64,000 bases of DNA from Zelonia costaricensis (taxonomy: Eukaryota; Euglenozoa; Kinetoplastea; Trypanosomatida; Trypanosomatidae), in the NCBI GenBank assembly GCA_030849075.1, contig JASAOO010003557.1, positions 84,235 to 148,234 on the forward strand, read 5' to 3'. A program made the translations under genes and the position numbers. Positions within the stretch are counted from its first letter, which is position 1. The number at the start of each line of letters is the position of its first letter. The notes beneath the pieces were generated by a model. The model worked only from the letters and a program-made list of their open reading frames with translations, had not been told where the DNA came from and did not search any database. Shown here piece by piece: positions 48,686-59,600 of this stretch.

Positions 48686-50671
48686 GGAGCGGTGCTCCAT
48701 CGTTGTCTTCTCCCGCTCCCCGTGTTCCTCGTGTTTGCGTTGCCACATGTCGGGTCTCGATCGTTTGCCCACGTAAATCGAAGACGGCAGCGAGCTCGTT
48801 GTGTGCTGCTGCGCCGAGAAGTGCGCGTGGGGTTCCTCTTTCGATCTTTGCTTTGCGGCGCGACTGGCCGCTACGCGAACCAGCCATGTGTGCGGTGGCG
48901 AGACGCAGGTTGTGTATACTTGTGTGTGTGTATGTGTCTGCCGTATTGTGGTTCTTGTTTTTAGAAGGTACTCTGATGTGCTGCGCTTGCGGGAAGGCGT
49001 TTCGGGGTGCTGCTCTCCGGCACTCATGTCTCGCGTCTATTTCTGAATGGGAACGAGTGATGCGTGGGTGGGCTTAGATGGGGTTTTGCTTTGCTCTCCC
49101 CTGGCGTGGCTTCTCCACCCCTGCGAACCTGAATTAGAGAGGGCGTGACCTGCTTTACGTGTCTTGGTTGTTTTCCTTTATGGCCTGCGGCGTGCCCGTC
49201 CGTGATGGCTGCCGAGGGTGATCTTCTCTTATCTTTTCTTTTTTTGTTTGTTGAGCTGGTCGATGCTGGTGTGGATTCGTTTTTTCTCCTATCGCTGCGC
49301 GCACGTGGCTCGGTGCGCTTCTCGAATAAACAGGTCTCTTGTTGCCTTAGAGAAGGCCACAGAATCGCGGAAAGGGCTGCAGCGAGCTGTTCGAGACAAG
49401 GCAAAGGAGTCATTTGCTTTGCTGTTTGTCTTGTTCTCCCCTCTCTTCACTGCGCGCTTTAAAAAAAAAATGCGCCTCTTCGGCTGCGCTGCGTGTGCAC
49501 AAGGCAGCCACACACGTGCGGGGAGGATGGTTGCGCGCAACCCGCAGGCAGGAAGTCAGCGCGGGCTCGCGAGACGAGGGTGCTTAACCGTAGATGTTTG
49601 CATGCGTTTGTGTGTGTGTGTGTGTGCACGTCTCAACCCTTTCTCTTCAGAAGCACATACAAGCACACACACACACACACACAAACCAAAAAAAAAGTCT
49701 ACGCATATCGTTTTCTCGTTCTTCGGCAGCGTGCCTCACACTGAGTTCTGTGCTTGGTTCTCTTTTTCATTGTTGTGTGATTAGCCGATGGTGTTGCCTT
49801 GTGTTCTCTGTGTGTGGGTATGTGTTTTCGTGTTGAACCTACAATTTGTCTCGCGTGTGGTGGGGTGCGTGCGCATCAACCGCTTCTCTCTCTGGGTGTG
49901 TGTGTGTGTGTGTTTCTTATTTCGGGTTGTCCCCACTTCCTCTCCCCCCACCCGCCTCTCCGTACCTCTTCTCTTCTTCGTTTTACCGTCGGGGACCCAC
50001 ACGCATTCCCCTGACTCTCCCTGCCCCCCCCTCCTCCCTATCAAGCCTGTTTTCCCGTTTCTCGACATCAAAACAAACACCCTGTGCCCAGGGCAGCCGG
50101 CGCACATCTTGTGCGTAGGGTGGCGAGGGGCTCCTCTCAGGCCTGGCTTGCTCTCGCACCGCCCCCACAGTGAACGGTGCCCCCCCCCCCCCCCCAGCCC
50201 CCTCCCCTGCGGAGTACCATACGTGCCCCTGCGTGCCCCTCCCGTTGTGCGAGCAGCAAGCCTCGCCCATCCCCGTACACGTCAGGATGAAGCCCGTACC
50301 CGTTGTTCACGTTTTACTAGAGGCGAGCTACTTGCAGCATTCAGACAGCGGCGCTCGCAGGGGTTGCCGTGACAGCGGATGCGCGCTCGCCATCGCTTCC
50401 CCCCCGTGTCGTCTCCTACCGCACTCTCTCTCGAGCTACCGCTCCCTTCCCTCGCTCGCTGCCCCAACCCTCCCCCCCTCCCGGTGGCATGATGGCACGC
50501 CCGCTACAGTGAATCACACCGGTCCCCCCTTAACCAACCCCTAAAGGAAGCCACGCCGATCCATCGGCTTTCACAAACACCTCGCAGCAGACACACACAC
50601 ACACACTTGTTTGTGGCTTGTTTCATCCCCCTCCCCTCCCTGCTAGGGCCGACTCCATCAGCGTGCACGCC
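48686..50671. other. Intergenic region
   Basis: No supported gene. (GT)-type tracts lie at 48921-48936, 49611-49626 and 49897-49911, (CA)n at 49664-49683 and 50591-50606, and a C-run at 50180-50197. Confidence 0.65.
50620..50646 (+). promoter_or_regulatory. Predicted trans-splice acceptor for the 50672 gene
   Basis: GTTTCATCCCCCTCCCCTCC, then CTGCTAG with the AG at 50645-50646, 25 bases before the ATG. Confidence 0.65.
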
Positions 50672-53632
50672 ATGTCGTTGGCGGAGACCTTCCTTCGTGG
50701 CGGTACGCCGTGCACGTCGCCAGCGGAGCTCGCCGAGGTGCTCAGCGCCGCGCAACCGCCGTACACGTGCTGGCGCTGTGTGGCTTACTACCCACGCCGC
50801 TGGTACCACGACGCCGTGGAAAACAAGCTCACAGCGCCGCTCTTTTTCCTTCTCTTTGCTGCACGGGACCGGGCTGGGGAGATCGGCACCGCTGTCGAAT
50901 GGCACTTGCTCTACTTCACGATCCTTCCCGAGGGCGCGTCCCCCGCGGAGGTCTTCACGCGCGACCACGCAGCCGCCTTTGAGGCCCACGACCTGGACGC
51001 CAGTGGCGCTAGCGCACTCCTGAGCAGCGGTGGCGGCGGTGTGGGTGCCCTGCGTGCCGTGCTGCGCGGTGTCCCGGCCACACTGCAGCCCAGCGTGTCG
51101 CTGGAGTGGTTCAGCGTGGCGGACGGCGTTGCCTACCGCAAGATGGAGCTTCTGTCTGACCGTGTCTTTCGCAGCATGATCGCGCCAGGGCTGTGTGACG
51201 TGCTGCGCAAGCACTGGACTCCCCCACAACGGGAAAGTCGGGAGCCGGGTAACAGGCGCGCGCCAGAGAGCGCCAGCCGAGTGGAGGGCGATGCGCAGGC
51301 GTTTTGCGGCGCTGCGCCGTCTCCACGCAGCTCGGCCTACTACGTGGCAGACGGGGTGGAGGTGGCGGCGGTGGCCGACGCAGGGAACGCCTGCAGTGCC
51401 GCGTCTGACTTCACATCTGGCGGCTCCCCAGACGGTGCGGGCCGCGGCTCTGTCGATGAGGTGGTGTCCCTCTTGCCACACACGCCGCAGCGGGACCACG
51501 CGCCGTTTGCTCCGCAGACGGTGCGCGATGCTGTGCAGTGGCTGAGCGCGCAGAAGAAGGCGGCTGCCCTTGCGGCAGACGCCTCGGTGCCGTCCATCAC
51601 GTCAGCGGGCTACTCCACCGTGTACCCCCTCGCCGCCACACTGCCGCCACGTCTCTACACAACGCTCTTCACGGAAAGGGCCGACACCTCTTCGCTGCCG
51701 GACGCTGCTGCGGTGGACGTGGAGGCGCTAACGGGGCTGGCCAAGCTGCGGGCAGAGCGGGACGCCGGGATTGTGCAGTGGAAGAAGCGAATTGGCGAGT
51801 ATGGCAGCTTCACCGTGCCAGCCAGCAGCAGCGGCAGCAGCAGCGGCGGCAGCCCCGAAGCCGGCGCTGCCCGCAGTTTTCGGCACGCCCTCCTGCTGCA
51901 GCGGCCCACTGTCGTGAAGAGGGCCATCGACGTCGACAACCGCGACGCCGGCCCGCTCTCGCCGCAGCCCATTGGGGCGGAGCTGCACCTCATGCAGGAT
52001 CGCGGCGACGTCCACCACGCGCTCGAACAGCTCGGCAACCGCGCCAATGTTCACTTTGTCTTCGAGGACGTCGTGCACGATGACGGTGAAGTGCTGGTGC
52101 AGCTGGCCCCTGTCGAGGGCGTCCCGTTCGCCGACCTCGACGTGTTCTTCGCGTCGGTGCCAGCCGACTCACCCCTGCTCACCTCCGGCCCTGCCGCGCA
52201 GTGTGCCGGGTCGTGCTGCGCGGCTGTCGTCCCCCGCGTCGTGTTCCGCCGACCGACAGGGAAGTCGCAGAAGGCAAACCCTATCGCCCACGCTCTGACG
52301 GAGCTGGAGGTGAGCTCGCCGACTCCTGACATGCTCCAGGCAGCAGCCGCGGCGCTGCAGTTCCTGGCGGCGCACCTGGTCGTGGTGCCGGAGCCGGCTA
52401 GCCACGGGCGCGGCGGGGCCGAGCCGTACCCGGGCTACACCCTCGGCGCGCCTCCAGTGGACGTGTCGGCGCTGCCGACGCGCACCTGCGGCTGGTGTGG
52501 CCGGCGGCGTGAGGCGCTGTTGCGCTGTGGTGGCTGCAAGGCGGTGTGGTACTGCTGCAAGCGCCATCAGGCGCTGGATTGGAAGGAGGGGACGCACAAA
52601 TCTGAGTGCAAGCTGTGGCGCCGTGCGTACGAGGTGCAGGAGCGGGTCGTCGCGCCCTGGGCTGCAGCGCGTGCCTCTGCAGCGTCCGGCTTCTCTGCGA
52701 CGAGTCGGGGCTGGTCGTGTGCCGCGACGCTCGTGGCGTTTCTCACAGATGTGGCACCTCTCCTGCGGGCAGCAGCGGTAGCCACCGTAACCGCGTACGC
52801 GTATGTACACGTCGTCGGCCTCGACGCGTCTTGCGTGGCGGACTTCGTGGCGGCGCTGGCTGAGGACACACAGCTGCACGCCGCGCTCACGCAGCGGACG
52901 TCTTCGCCAGACGCCGCACCCTGGCAGCTGCGGCTGCTCCTCTGCTCCGACACCTTCGCCGACGTCCAGCGCAACGCCGTGTGGGCTATTCGACGAGAGG
53001 GTCCGCTGGCGGGGACACCGTGGCTGACGCCGGGCACGGGCGTGCTGGGCGATGCGTGGCACTGCGCCGGCGACAATGCTGCCGCAACGCAGCCTGCCGC
53101 AGCGGCGGCGCTGGTGCGGCTGGCAGCTGTGAAGTACCACACGGTGGAGCGCCACCGCGATGCCGCGCGAGAGGGTTGCGCCGCGGCCGTGCTCTCTTTC
53201 GGGCCAGCCACGGGCGAGGGCTGCACGTACCTGAGCGCGGCGCTCGAGACGTTTGCGAACTGGGACGTCGGCGTCGTGCCGCTGCGCTTGGTGGACAGCT
53301 CGTACGTGGGGGCGGTCCGCACACGTGAGGCTGTGTTGGCCCGCGTGAGTGGCAGCGAAACGTGTACAGCAGCGGTGAAGGCACGGGTGGCGGCGCTGGT
53401 GGGTGTGGCGAAGCAGGCGGAGGCGGCACCGGCCGACGCACCCGTCGCGATGGCAATACGCGTCAACGTGGACGGAGCTGTCCCCGTTCCGACGTCAGCG
53501 GAGGACAGGGCCATCACCACCGACCCTCCCTCGGCGGCCACACCGCCGCTGCTCAACAACGCCGCCATGCTCGTAGTCACGCCGTACATCAACTCGTTTC
53601 TCTGCGACCTTTTTCCGGCGGACTGCAGTTGA
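50672..53632 (+). CDS. MYND zinc-finger protein
   Basis: 986 residues from the ATG at 50672. A MYND finger spans about 606-645: C-G-W-C-G, then LLRCGGCKAVWYCCKRHQALDW and H..EC, giving the C-x2-C, C-x2-C, C-x3-C, H-x3-C set of the family, which mediates protein-protein contacts. The first 190 residues are compact and aromatic (CWRCVAYYPRRWY, LFFLLFAARDRAGEI) with no recognised family. The stretch around 200-420 includes low-complexity sequence and a Ser/Gly run at about 385-400. After the finger, residues about 690-985 alternate hydrophobic strands and helices: YVHVVGLDAS, LRLLLCSD, AAVLSFGP and MLVVTPYINSFLCDLFP. This resembles the C-terminal domain found in yeast MSS51-type MYND proteins. 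That resemblance is tentative. Localisation is not evident. Confidence 0.83.
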   Translation: MSLAETFLRGGTPCTSPAELAEVLSAAQPPYTCWRCVAYYPRRWYHDAVENKLTAPLFFLLFAARDRAGEIGTAVEWHLLYFTILPEGASPAEVFTRDHAAAFEAHDLDASGASALLSSGGGGVGALRAVLRGVPATLQPSVSLEWFSVADGVAYRKMELLSDRVFRSMIAPGLCDVLRKHWTPPQRESREPGNRRAPESASRVEGDAQAFCGAAPSPRSSAYYVADGVEVAAVADAGNACSAASDFTSGGSPDGAGRGSVDEVVSLLPHTPQRDHAPFAPQTVRDAVQWLSAQKKAAALAADASVPSITSAGYSTVYPLAATLPPRLYTTLFTERADTSSLPDAAAVDVEALTGLAKLRAERDAGIVQWKKRIGEYGSFTVPASSSGSSSGGSPEAGAARSFRHALLLQRPTVVKRAIDVDNRDAGPLSPQPIGAELHLMQDRGDVHHALEQLGNRANVHFVFEDVVHDDGEVLVQLAPVEGVPFADLDVFFASVPADSPLLTSGPAAQCAGSCCAAVVPRVVFRRPTGKSQKANPIAHALTELEVSSPTPDMLQAAAAALQFLAAHLVVVPEPASHGRGGAEPYPGYTLGAPPVDVSALPTRTCGWCGRRREALLRCGGCKAVWYCCKRHQALDWKEGTHKSECKLWRRAYEVQERVVAPWAAARASAASGFSATSRGWSCAATLVAFLTDVAPLLRAAAVATVTAYAYVHVVGLDASCVADFVAALAEDTQLHAALTQRTSSPDAAPWQLRLLLCSDTFADVQRNAVWAIRREGPLAGTPWLTPGTGVLGDAWHCAGDNAAATQPAAAAALVRLAAVKYHTVERHRDAAREGCAAAVLSFGPATGEGCTYLSAALETFANWDVGVVPLRLVDSSYVGAVRTREAVLARVSGSETCTAAVKARVAALVGVAKQAEAAPADAPVAMAIRVNVDGAVPVPTSAEDRAITTDPPSAATPPLLNNAAMLVVTPYINSFLCDLFPADCS

Positions 53633-55126
53633 TGCGCGCGTGCGTGTGCGTGTGGGAGGGCTTGCCAAGATGGTGACGTGCTACCGCCAAGCACCGGGCA
53701 CGCACCGCATTCGCGCATTGCAGGAGACAGCGGAGAAGAAGGACCACAACATCTAAAGCCCACGGAAGGGCATGCGACTCTCTCGAGCCTTTGAGAATGC
53801 AGAAGGAAAGAAGATGAAGATGCAACAACGAGAGACCTGACAAGAAAAAAAAAAGAGCATCCACCAGATCAGAGAAGCGCAGCGTCGATGTCGGTGTGCA
53901 CGCTCAGGCACAAACGGCACTCCCCCCCCCTCCCACACACCAAAGGAGAGCATCGGCTGCGTGCTGACCTGGCTTTGCAGCGTCGTTCACAGCCGCCTTC
54001 CCCCCCCCTCGCACCACTTGTCCTGTTCTCTCTGCACACGCCCTGTCACCTTCCTCTGCCGCACCCCTTTGCTCGCCCGCTCTGCCCCCCTCCCCTCACC
54101 CTCTTCCACATTGCCGCCGCGCTGCCCTCAGGTGATTTGAAGGGTATTGCGTGCACAAGGCTTCTCTCCTTGACACAAGCCTTGCCCTCCTTTTCCTTTT
54201 CTTCCACTGCGCTGTCCAAGCTGACCAACACACACACACACACACACAAGCGTTTGCGTGTGCGGCGGTGTGCCTTCTTGTGTCGCATTCTGCGCCGTCC
54301 GCTGGCCATCGCCCCCCCGTCCGCATGCTCCCAGCCGTTGAGAAGTCCTCTTGCGTCAGTCTTTTCCCCTTCACCCTCCAGAGCTGACCCGTCTTCCTTT
54401 TTTCTTCGCGTGAGGCAGAATAACAGCGCACCCACCCTGTCCCACCCCACAACCACCGCAGTGCGCGGAAGTCGAGACAGGCTTGAGGTCCGCGACGCGC
54501 CGGGGGCTCATCGGCGCATCAAGGCGGACTCTTCGTACGCACAAGTGTCTGACGTGCCAGCCTGCCATACGCGCCTCCTTGCCGTTTCCGTAAAACTCTT
54601 CTCCCCCCAGGGGGCGAGCGCACGCTCGAGTGCAAACCCTTTTCGTTTCTCGTGATTTTTGGTGTCTACCTGCTGCACAGCCTTCCCACCCATCGAGCGA
54701 CCTCCTGTACTGTGGTGTGCCCCCCTCCCCCTCCCCTCCCCCATTTTTCGAGCCGCAGGACGTACGCTCAAAAGGTGGGTGAGACAGAGGGTCCGCATCT
54801 TCGAAGAGCCAACCTTAGAATTTTACGTTTTTCTTCTTCTCTACAGTGTTTCTTGTCTTCCAGACGTGTGCGGCTCTGCGTGCGTGTATGTGTCTACGTG
54901 TGTGCAGGTTCATGCAGAGCTGCTTCTTGGCGACCCTTCATTGAGTTTTCCCACTTGGTACGAGCGTGCCTGCCCGGTCTCCCACAAACGCGTTCGTCCT
55001 GCTCCGCTTCCTCCTCTTGCTGAGAGGCGCCGCAGAGCGCACCTCCACTTCCCCCCCTCCCCGCCGCGCGCACACGTCGCCCCGTGACACCGCTCCCCCC
55101 AATTCCTCTCTTCTGTTTGTCCACAC

Positions 55127-55151
55127 CACACACACACACACACACACACAC
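55127..55151 (+). repeat. (CA)n microsatellite
   Basis: About twelve CA units, followed by CT-rich sequence. Confidence 0.95.
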
Positions 55152-56537
55152 CTTCTCTTTCTCTCTCGCCCCGCACTCCCTCCGCTGTTGCGTTGCACAA
55201 GTGCAAACATCCAAGCCAACGCGAGGAAAGCGAACGATCGATCGATCGAGAGAGACAGAGCTAAAAGAGAGGACGTGCACCACACGCACCAACGAGTTTT
55301 GCAAAAGTGGAGAAGAAGAGGCGAAGAGTCACGGGCGAAGCAGGGTCGGGCTGCGCGAGGGAGCGAGGAGAAGGCTGGCGGTCTGGACTCGACTGAAAAC
55401 GAAATCGAAACTCAAGCGCCAGTCGAGGCGAGGAGCCAGCGGGTGGCGGCTGTCTTATCCTGTGCCTGGCCGCGTGAATCTTTGCTGAGTGCTGGAGACG
55501 TACGAAAGGGACCTTTATAACCCTTCTTCTGTGACACCCGTTTCCGCTCCGTCATCACCACCACCATCAGCAGGCCTTTCTCCCCAACTCGGTTCGCTCC
55601 TTGCTCTTGCTTTTTTTTTCTGGGTTTTCGTGTTGTCTTCTCCCGATCGCGGCGCGCCCTTCACTTTCTCGGCTGCCTTTCTTTCACGCGTGTTGTTCGT
55701 GTTTTTCTGTTTTGCTTTTGCTTTGAAGGGGTTTATCCCTTTTCCGCCCGGGCCACACATATCTTTTTTTCTCTCTCTTGCGTGCACCTGTCACCTGATT
55801 TCCTGGCTGTACCACTGCGTCTTGTCCACCCCCCTACCTCACTTCCCTTTCCTGGAACTTCTCTTGACTGCCTCTGTCTTCCTCTCCACTGGCTGTCGCT
55901 GCTCCGCTTGCGCTTCCTCGGTCGTGGCCCTTCCTGCTTTGTTGAAAAAAAAGCAGAGGCCTCGCGCGCGCCTGTGTGTCTGTGTGTGTCTGTATGTGTT
56001 CTTTGTGCTGGTGTGTCTTGACGTGGCTGTAGGCGCACATCTTGTTTTTGTGCTCGTGTGCCGGTCCTCGACCCTTGACTTCGCTTCTATCTCCTGTCTC
56101 TCTTTTTTCTTTTTTCTGTGTGGCCTCCCCCCCCTCCTCCCTCGCTGGAATAAGTCGAGGGCGTGGTTCTCTCGTCTTGTCCTTTCCTTGTTTGCCACTT
56201 TGCGGCTCTTCAAACTCCGTTGTCTGTGTGAATTCCTCTGGCACGTTGACTTCTCCTTCTTTTTTGTTTCTGGCTGGGGCTTTGCCTATTGGAGCCCCTT
56301 CTCTCTCTCTCCCACTCACTTCGAACTCGAATCTCTGCCCTCCCCCCCCGTCCACGGCCCGAAGTTGGAGAGTCCACTACACCGCCTTGAAGGCTTTCCT
56401 CCGTAACTGGCGCATTTGTTTTGCTTTGCACTCCCAGCCGCGTTGTGTTATCTTGTTTGGTTACGGAGACTTCCCGTGGAGCTCGGCCGGGAATTGCGCT
56501 CCTGTGCGACGTGACAAAGACAGGAGCTCGCATCTCG

Positions 56538-56574
56538 CCTTTTCTTTTCTCTGCTCTTCTACCCCCGCCTGCAG
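56538..56574 (+). promoter_or_regulatory. Predicted trans-splice acceptor for the receptor-kinase gene
   Basis: CCTTTTCTTTTCTCTGCTCT, then TCTACCCCCGCCTGCAG with the AG at 56573-56574, 88 bases before the ATG. Confidence 0.65.
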
Positions 56575-56662
56575 TGCCTGTGTAGGCGCAGAGGGTTGCC
56601 GAGGCGAGGAGAGCCCAGCAAACCAACAAAAAAGAGGCGGACGCGCACGCTTCAGACACGCG

Positions 56663-59600
56663 ATGGAGGACGCTCACAGACTTGCCACGCCGCCGGACCC
56701 GGACAACGTCTCTCCACAGGTTCGCGGCGATATCAGCGGCGCGCGAGTCATTCTGTCGCCGCTGTCCGTTGGTGCCTCGGTGCCGCATGTGCCGCTGCCC
56801 CCCATCGTCGTCCGCAGGGCCAGCGCCGATGACGCGGGAGCTGCCGCGGACGGCGCCGCGCTCACCCCGCCGACTGCAGTGACGGTGCCGCTGATGGTAC
56901 GCGCAGCGGGCACCGACTCCGGCACAACCACGTCGCCGACGCAGCAGAGCGCCTCGCTCTCCATCTTCACCTCGACGCCGCCCTTCTACCGCACAGCGAA
57001 CTCGCCTTCGCGAATCGTCTGTGCGGGAGTCGGGGAGGCGGAGCAGGAAATGCGCACGTACGGCCAATTCGGCGCGATTCAGCCCTCGCTGTCGCCGCAC
57101 TTTCCACTGCAGGTGCAGCCCCGCGTCACTACTCCTTCCGCAAGCCTCAACACACCAGGCTACGGCAACTCCGCCGCAACCAGCTCGGTGGACCCGAGCG
57201 GGAGTGCGGCGCGGGCACGCCGCAAGCTGCGCGAGTCAGAGGTCTCCTTCACCGGCGCCTCAACCGGCGAAGCCGGCACAACGGTGGCCGCCCCCACCGC
57301 CGCGACTGCGCCGCAGTCGCTGGGAGCAAACGCGCTGAGCGGCGGCCTCAACCTGCGTGGGTCTGGAGCCCGCTTTGGCAAGTCCAGCAGCGTCGCAGCG
57401 CTCGCCTCCTCCTCTGCCGTCGGCAGCGGCCTCCTGCCGGGCGGCGACGGGCTCAGGCGCAGCAGCCCGTCGAGCTGGAACGCCACGGCGTACAGCAGCC
57501 GCGCGGCCAACAGCACCAACGACGACAGTCGCGGCGAGAGCTCGCGGTACGACACGATGTGTGGCAGCCGTGCTGGTGCCGAGAACTCGTACGCATCGAC
57601 GGCCCGCAGCGCGGCCGTGACAGCGGCGTCGTGGACGCCGACGACACCTGGCGTGACGCCGCGGCCGCTCATGCGCTTGCCGTCGAACCTACGCGCGAGT
57701 GCGCCCACCTCCGCCGCGAGCCCGCACTGGTACGCGGGCGACGCCGTGGCGTTCGAGGAGGCGATGCCGTCCATGCAGCACAATGGGGCGCCCAGTGCCA
57801 AGCGGCGTCGCCGCTCCTGCCGCGTGCCAGTTTCGGTGGCCGTGATGATGAGCACCATCATCACGGTGATCCTTGTTGCGGCCATGACGATTGTACCGCT
57901 CAACGCCGTCTCCATCCAGGCCGCCGACTACGTCACCTCGACGCTAAGTCTATCTCTCGCCTCCTCGTACACCCGCTCGGTGGAGGCGGCGATGCTGTTC
58001 CTGCCCAACGCGATCAGCACATACGCCTTCGCCTACATGAATTGCGCAGACCAGCAGGCGTGGAACTGGACCGCTGACGACATGCCGCAGGCGATGCGGC
58101 AGATGTGCCACACCGTCGCCGGCACGCGGCGCAACCCGACCTCCTTCCTGCTCTACATGTCCCTCAGCAGCCCCTACACCGGCTACAGCGCGTACTGCTC
58201 CCAGCAGTACAACGCCAGCTTCCTCGTGGGCAACTACATCATCGACAACTCGTCGCAGCCGCGGTACTTCATCGACAGCTACTCGTACAACTACGCCCAC
58301 CCGCTGACGGAGTACCCGGCGGTGATGTCGATGACGCCGTGGGAGTACACAGTGGACTTTGGTGGGAGCGGGAATGCCTGGCACGAGGTCGTGGTGCCCT
58401 GGTACTCGGAGTACCTGGCAAGCATGCGGCCGAGGACAACAGCGGCGAGCAGCACCGGGCCGGCTGTGGACATCGGGTCTGACCTCACCCGTATAGTGGC
58501 GCCAAACCCCTCTATATTGAACCTCGCCAGCTACCTGAACGGCTACTGGCGTGTCGTCACGGTGGGCAACGTCAGCGTGATCACGTACTCCTTTCCCTTT
58601 GTCGACTACGCGGGTCACCCCGCTACCATTTCTGGAGCGCTGCAGACCGATGGCTTCAACTCCCTGCACCCCGACGGCCTCATCGCCTCCAGCCCCACCG
58701 CACGAGCGATGGTGGTCGACACCACCAGCGGCCTCGTCTTCCTCGCTTCGTGGCCGCAGGACACGGCGGTGCGGCTGGACAACTGGAACGAGTCATGCAA
58801 CTGCACCCCGGGCGGGCAGCAGCAGAGCGCCGTCTACATCGACGACATCGATGACCCGCTTATGATTGCGGCGGTGCAGAATATTGGCGGCATCAACGGC
58901 ATCATGAACACCCCCCTTGAGGTGGAGCGCTGGATTGGCGAATTCTCCGGGGACGGCACGGACAACTTGATGGTGGTGAGCCGCGTCGGCATCACGTCCA
59001 ACTTCTCCGACATGACCCTCGTCGTTGTCTTCGCCGTCCGCCGCAGCGACTTCACGGACTCGATCAATCAGGTGCAGCGCTCGACTCTCATCTCGGTGCT
59101 GACCGTGCTCGTGATTGTTGTGTTGGTCGAGATTGCGCTGCTGTACTTGTTGGTGCAGCCGGTGCGCGGCATCGCGGCCGGGCTGCGGGCCGCGGCGGAG
59201 CTGCGCGACGGCAGCGAGTGCGTCGACGACGTGACGTCGATGGTCAAGGAGGTGGCCGAGATGCAGCGCGACTTCCGCATCATGAACGCAAAGCTGATGC
59301 AGATGAAGACCTTCCTGCCGCAGGGTATGCTCGGCACCGCGGCGTCGTACTCGGACACGCAGAACCCGACGGACCCGAACCCTCCGCTCTCGCCCACCTC
59401 GGCCACGTACGGGCGCGGCGCTACCGGCTTTAGCGGCTCCAGCGGCGTGTTCGGCGAGGAGAGTTTGCCCAACGCGCCGCAGCGCAGCTGCCGCGACGGC
59501 GAGGACGACGAGGGCGGCGGCGGCGGCGGCGCTTTCGGGTCGAACGAGTCGGGGGCGCTGATAGGGCAGCGCCGCATGCTGCAGGAGCAGTCTGACGAGG

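Larger units (their letters stand above)
53633..56662. other. 3.0 kb intergenic region
   Basis: No supported gene. (GT)-type sequence follows the stop (53638-53655), (CA)n lies at 54231-54249 and 55127-55151, and a strongly pyrimidine-rich block occupies 55500-56580. The kinase frame stays open upstream to 56042 but has no ATG and a Phe/Leu/Ser/Cys composition. Confidence 0.65.

Noticed and set aside
56042..56662. Upstream extension of the receptor-kinase frame by 207 codons
   Set aside because: No ATG in the extension, Phe/Leu/Cys/Ser composition of pyrimidine tract, and a strong splice acceptor at 56573-56574 lies inside it.
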